From: an uncultured Caulobacter sp.
GTDB taxonomy: Bacteria; Pseudomonadota; Alphaproteobacteria; Caulobacterales; Caulobacteraceae
Direction of reading: 5' to 3'
DNA: 64,000 nt
NCBI GenBank assembly: GCA_913776195.1
Contig: CAJYMH010000034.1
Span: forward strand, 1 to 64,000
A program made the position numbers and the translations under genes. This document shows positions 62,960-64,000 of this stretch, in pieces. The notes under the pieces are model-generated. The model was not told the DNA's origin and made no database searches. It was given only the letters and a program-made list of their open reading frames with translations. Within the stretch, counting starts at the first letter, position 1, and the number at the start of each line of letters is the position of its first letter.

Positions 62960-62977
62960 TGTGTGGATTTTCGCACA
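62960..62977. promoter_or_regulatory. Candidate DctD upstream activating site
   Basis: Imperfect 18-bp dyad TGTGTGGATTTTCGCACA with one mismatch between the arms TGTGTG and CGCACA. It lies about 65 bp upstream of the candidate -24 element at 63025 and recalls the TGTGCGG-type sites bound by rhizobial DctD. Function is inferred from position and form. Confidence 0.4.
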
Positions 62978-63024
62978 AATACCCGTCGCGAGGGCGGAAA
63001 ATCGCCCAATGGCTCGCTGCGATT

Positions 63025-63040
63025 TGGGCCGCGGGTGGCG
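63025..63040 (+). promoter_or_regulatory. Candidate sigma-54 -24/-12 promoter of dctA
   Basis: TGGGCCG-N4-TGGCG has the required GG (63026-63027) to GC (63038-63039) spacing and matches eight positions of the TGGCACG-N4-TTGC consensus. It is followed by AT-rich sequence. In GC-rich DNA such a match can arise by chance. Confidence 0.35.
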
Positions 63041-63153
63041 CATAGTATAACAAAATCAAAGCATTACTCTTCCTGGCCGGGCCGCTTGCGCGGCTTCTTC
63101 TCGCCTAGGATCGTCGAACAAAGCGCCATGACAAAGGGCGCACGACACAAGTC

Positions 63154-63169
63154 GCCGCCCTTGGGCGGC
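63154..63169 (+). other. GC-rich hairpin next to the dctA ribosome-binding site
   Basis: GCCGCCC (63154-63160), TT, GGGCGGC (63163-63169) in the leader just before AGGGA and the GTG start at 63184. The inner pairs must open to form a loop. It could mask or expose the ribosome-binding site, or be a chance GC repeat. Confidence 0.35.
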
Positions 63170-63183
63170 CGCAGGGACGGATA

Positions 63184-64000
63184 GTGCAACCGATTATTCA
63201 AGCGACGCCGGCGCGGCCGAAACGATTCCACCAGCACCTCTATTTTCAGGTTCTGGTCGCCATCGTGCTCGGCGCATTCATCGGCCACTTTTGGCCAGCC
63301 TTCGGCGAGTCCCTGAAGCCGCTGGGCGACGGATTCATCAAGCTGGTGAAGATGATCATCGCGCCGGTGATCTTTCTGACCATCGTCAGCGGCATCGCCG
63401 GCATGCGCGACCTGGAGAAGGTCGGTCGTGTGGCCCTGAAGGCTTTCGTCTATTTCCTGACGTTTTCAACCTTGGCTTTGATCGTCGGACTGATCGTCGC
63501 CAATGTCGTGCGACCCGGCGCCGGCATGAACATCGATCCGGCGACGCTCGACACCAAGGCGGTGGCTGGATACGCGGCCAAGGCTCACGACCAGACCATT
63601 GTCGGCTTTTTGCTGCATGTGATCCCAGACACCGTGGTCAGCGCCTTCGCCGAGGGCGAAATCCTGCAGGTGCTGTTTTTCTCTATCCTGTTTGGCGTTT
63701 CGCTCGCCTTGATCGGCGACCGCGGGCGACCGGTGTTGGACATCCTTGAATCGGCCGGCCAGGCCTTCTTCCGGCTGGTCCACATCCTGATGAAGGCCGC
63801 GCCCATCGGCGCCTTCGGCGCCTTCGCCTTCACGATCGGCAAGTACGGTATCGGCTCGATCGCCAACCTCGCCGCCTTGGTGGGGACGTTCTATCTGACA
63901 TCCATCCTGTTCGTGGTCGTGGTGTTGGGCGCGGTGGCGCGGTTCAACGGCTTTTCGATCCTGAAGTTGATCCGATATCTGCGCGCCGAACTTTTGTTGG
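63184..64000 (+). CDS. dctA: C4-dicarboxylate:cation symporter DctA (partial, N-terminal 272 residues)
   Basis: Starts at GTG 63184 and is open to the window end. The translation has the family features [21 protein letters not shown] (first helix), [24 protein letters not shown], a helix with [51 protein letters not shown] and [20 protein letters not shown]. It imports succinate, fumarate and malate. The gene is divergent from dctB-dctD. The C-terminal substrate-binding half lies outside the window. Confidence 0.95.
   Translation, partial: MQPIIQATPARPKRFHQHLYFQVLVAIVLGAFIGHFWPAFGESLKPLGDGFIKLVKMIIAPVIFLTIVSGIAGMRDLEKVGRVALKAFVYFLTFSTLALIVGLIVANVVRPGAGMNIDPATLDTKAVAGYAAKAHDQTIVGFLLHVIPDTVVSAFAEGEILQVLFFSILFGVSLALIGDRGRPVLDILESAGQAFFRLVHILMKAAPIGAFGAFAFTIGKYGIGSIANLAALVGTFYLTSILFVVVVLGAVARFNGFSILKLIRYLRAELLL

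Noticed and set aside
63074..63089. TGGCCGGGCCGCTTGC as the dctA sigma-54 promoter
   Set aside because: GG to GC distance is one base too long; the element at 63025-63040 has the right spacing.
1..64000. Mobile elements, prophage, CRISPR arrays, tRNA or rRNA genes
   Set aside because: No transposase, integrase, spaced repeat array or tRNA-like cloverleaf was seen on either strand; a computed scan would be needed to exclude short or degenerate ones.

Overview
The window is a GC-rich, gene-dense stretch of an alphaproteobacterial chromosome, most likely from the Caulobacteraceae (Caulobacter/Phenylobacterium type). Supporting signs are an E1-beta pyruvate dehydrogenase with its own lipoyl domain, a fused ispDF, the order dusB-ntrB-ntrC-ntrY-ntrX-dat-hfq-hflX, and a TonB-dependent receptor with a Caulobacter-style leader. 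Genus and species cannot be fixed from sequence reading alone. No tRNA, rRNA, CRISPR array, insertion sequence or prophage was recognised.

Layout. 1-4.3 kb: pyruvate dehydrogenase complex (pdhA tail, pdhB, pdhC, lpdA). 4.3-7.6 kb: a Tat-exported alpha/beta hydrolase, an SMR transporter, a DoxX protein and an acyl-CoA/ACP synthetase. 7.8-14.3 kb: lipA and a RatA/COQ10 protein, then a FUSC membrane protein with a CinA-type amidase, a membrane-fused spermidine-synthase-like protein, and ispDF. 14.4-25.5 kb: the nitrogen block dusB-ntrBC-ntrYX, a D-amino-acid aminotransferase, hfq, hflX, a MOSC protein and mazG. 25.5-40 kb: an accessory carbohydrate region with a GPH sugar symporter, aldose epimerase, P1 peptidase, SMP-30 lactonase, ketoglutarate semialdehyde dehydrogenase, KdgD, LysR and AraC regulators, a carboxylesterase, an SGNH esterase and a 618-residue exported protein of unknown family. 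40.1-44.4 kb: a membrane-bound winged-helix regulator and a large TonB-dependent receptor. 44.7-50.8 kb: an Lrp/AsnC regulator divergent from a phenylalanine/tyrosine catabolic operon (phhA, aminotransferase, hppD, hmgA, Rieske protein, SDR). 50.8-59.7 kb: sugar dehydrogenase lipoprotein, dicarboxylate symporter, cobO with a DUF1636 protein, MarC, MerC, hemerythrin, a decayed CinA gene, a TauD dioxygenase and an FAD/NAD(P) protein. 59.8-64 kb: dctD-dctB divergent from dctA, which runs off the end.

How the genes work together. LipA makes the lipoyl groups carried by PdhB and PdhC. The phh operon takes phenylalanine through tyrosine and 4-hydroxyphenylpyruvate to maleylacetoacetate; the last two enzymes of the route are not here. 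KdgD and the semialdehyde dehydrogenase form the lower part of an oxidative aldarate route to 2-oxoglutarate, with the SMP-30 protein a plausible lactonase feeding it. DctB/DctD presumably control dctA.

Points most worth a second look: (1) none of the three sigma-54-type activators (NtrC, NtrX, DctD) carries a normal GAFTGA loop; (2) the phh operon ends in an SDR resembling dihydropteridine reductase, which could recycle the pterin cofactor of PhhA; (3) a CinA-family gene decayed across three reading frames; (4) an unclassified exported protein encoded with an SGNH esterase; (5) four convergent gene pairs that share a single CTAG as both stop codons; (6) several dyads placed against start codons or in divergent promoters.
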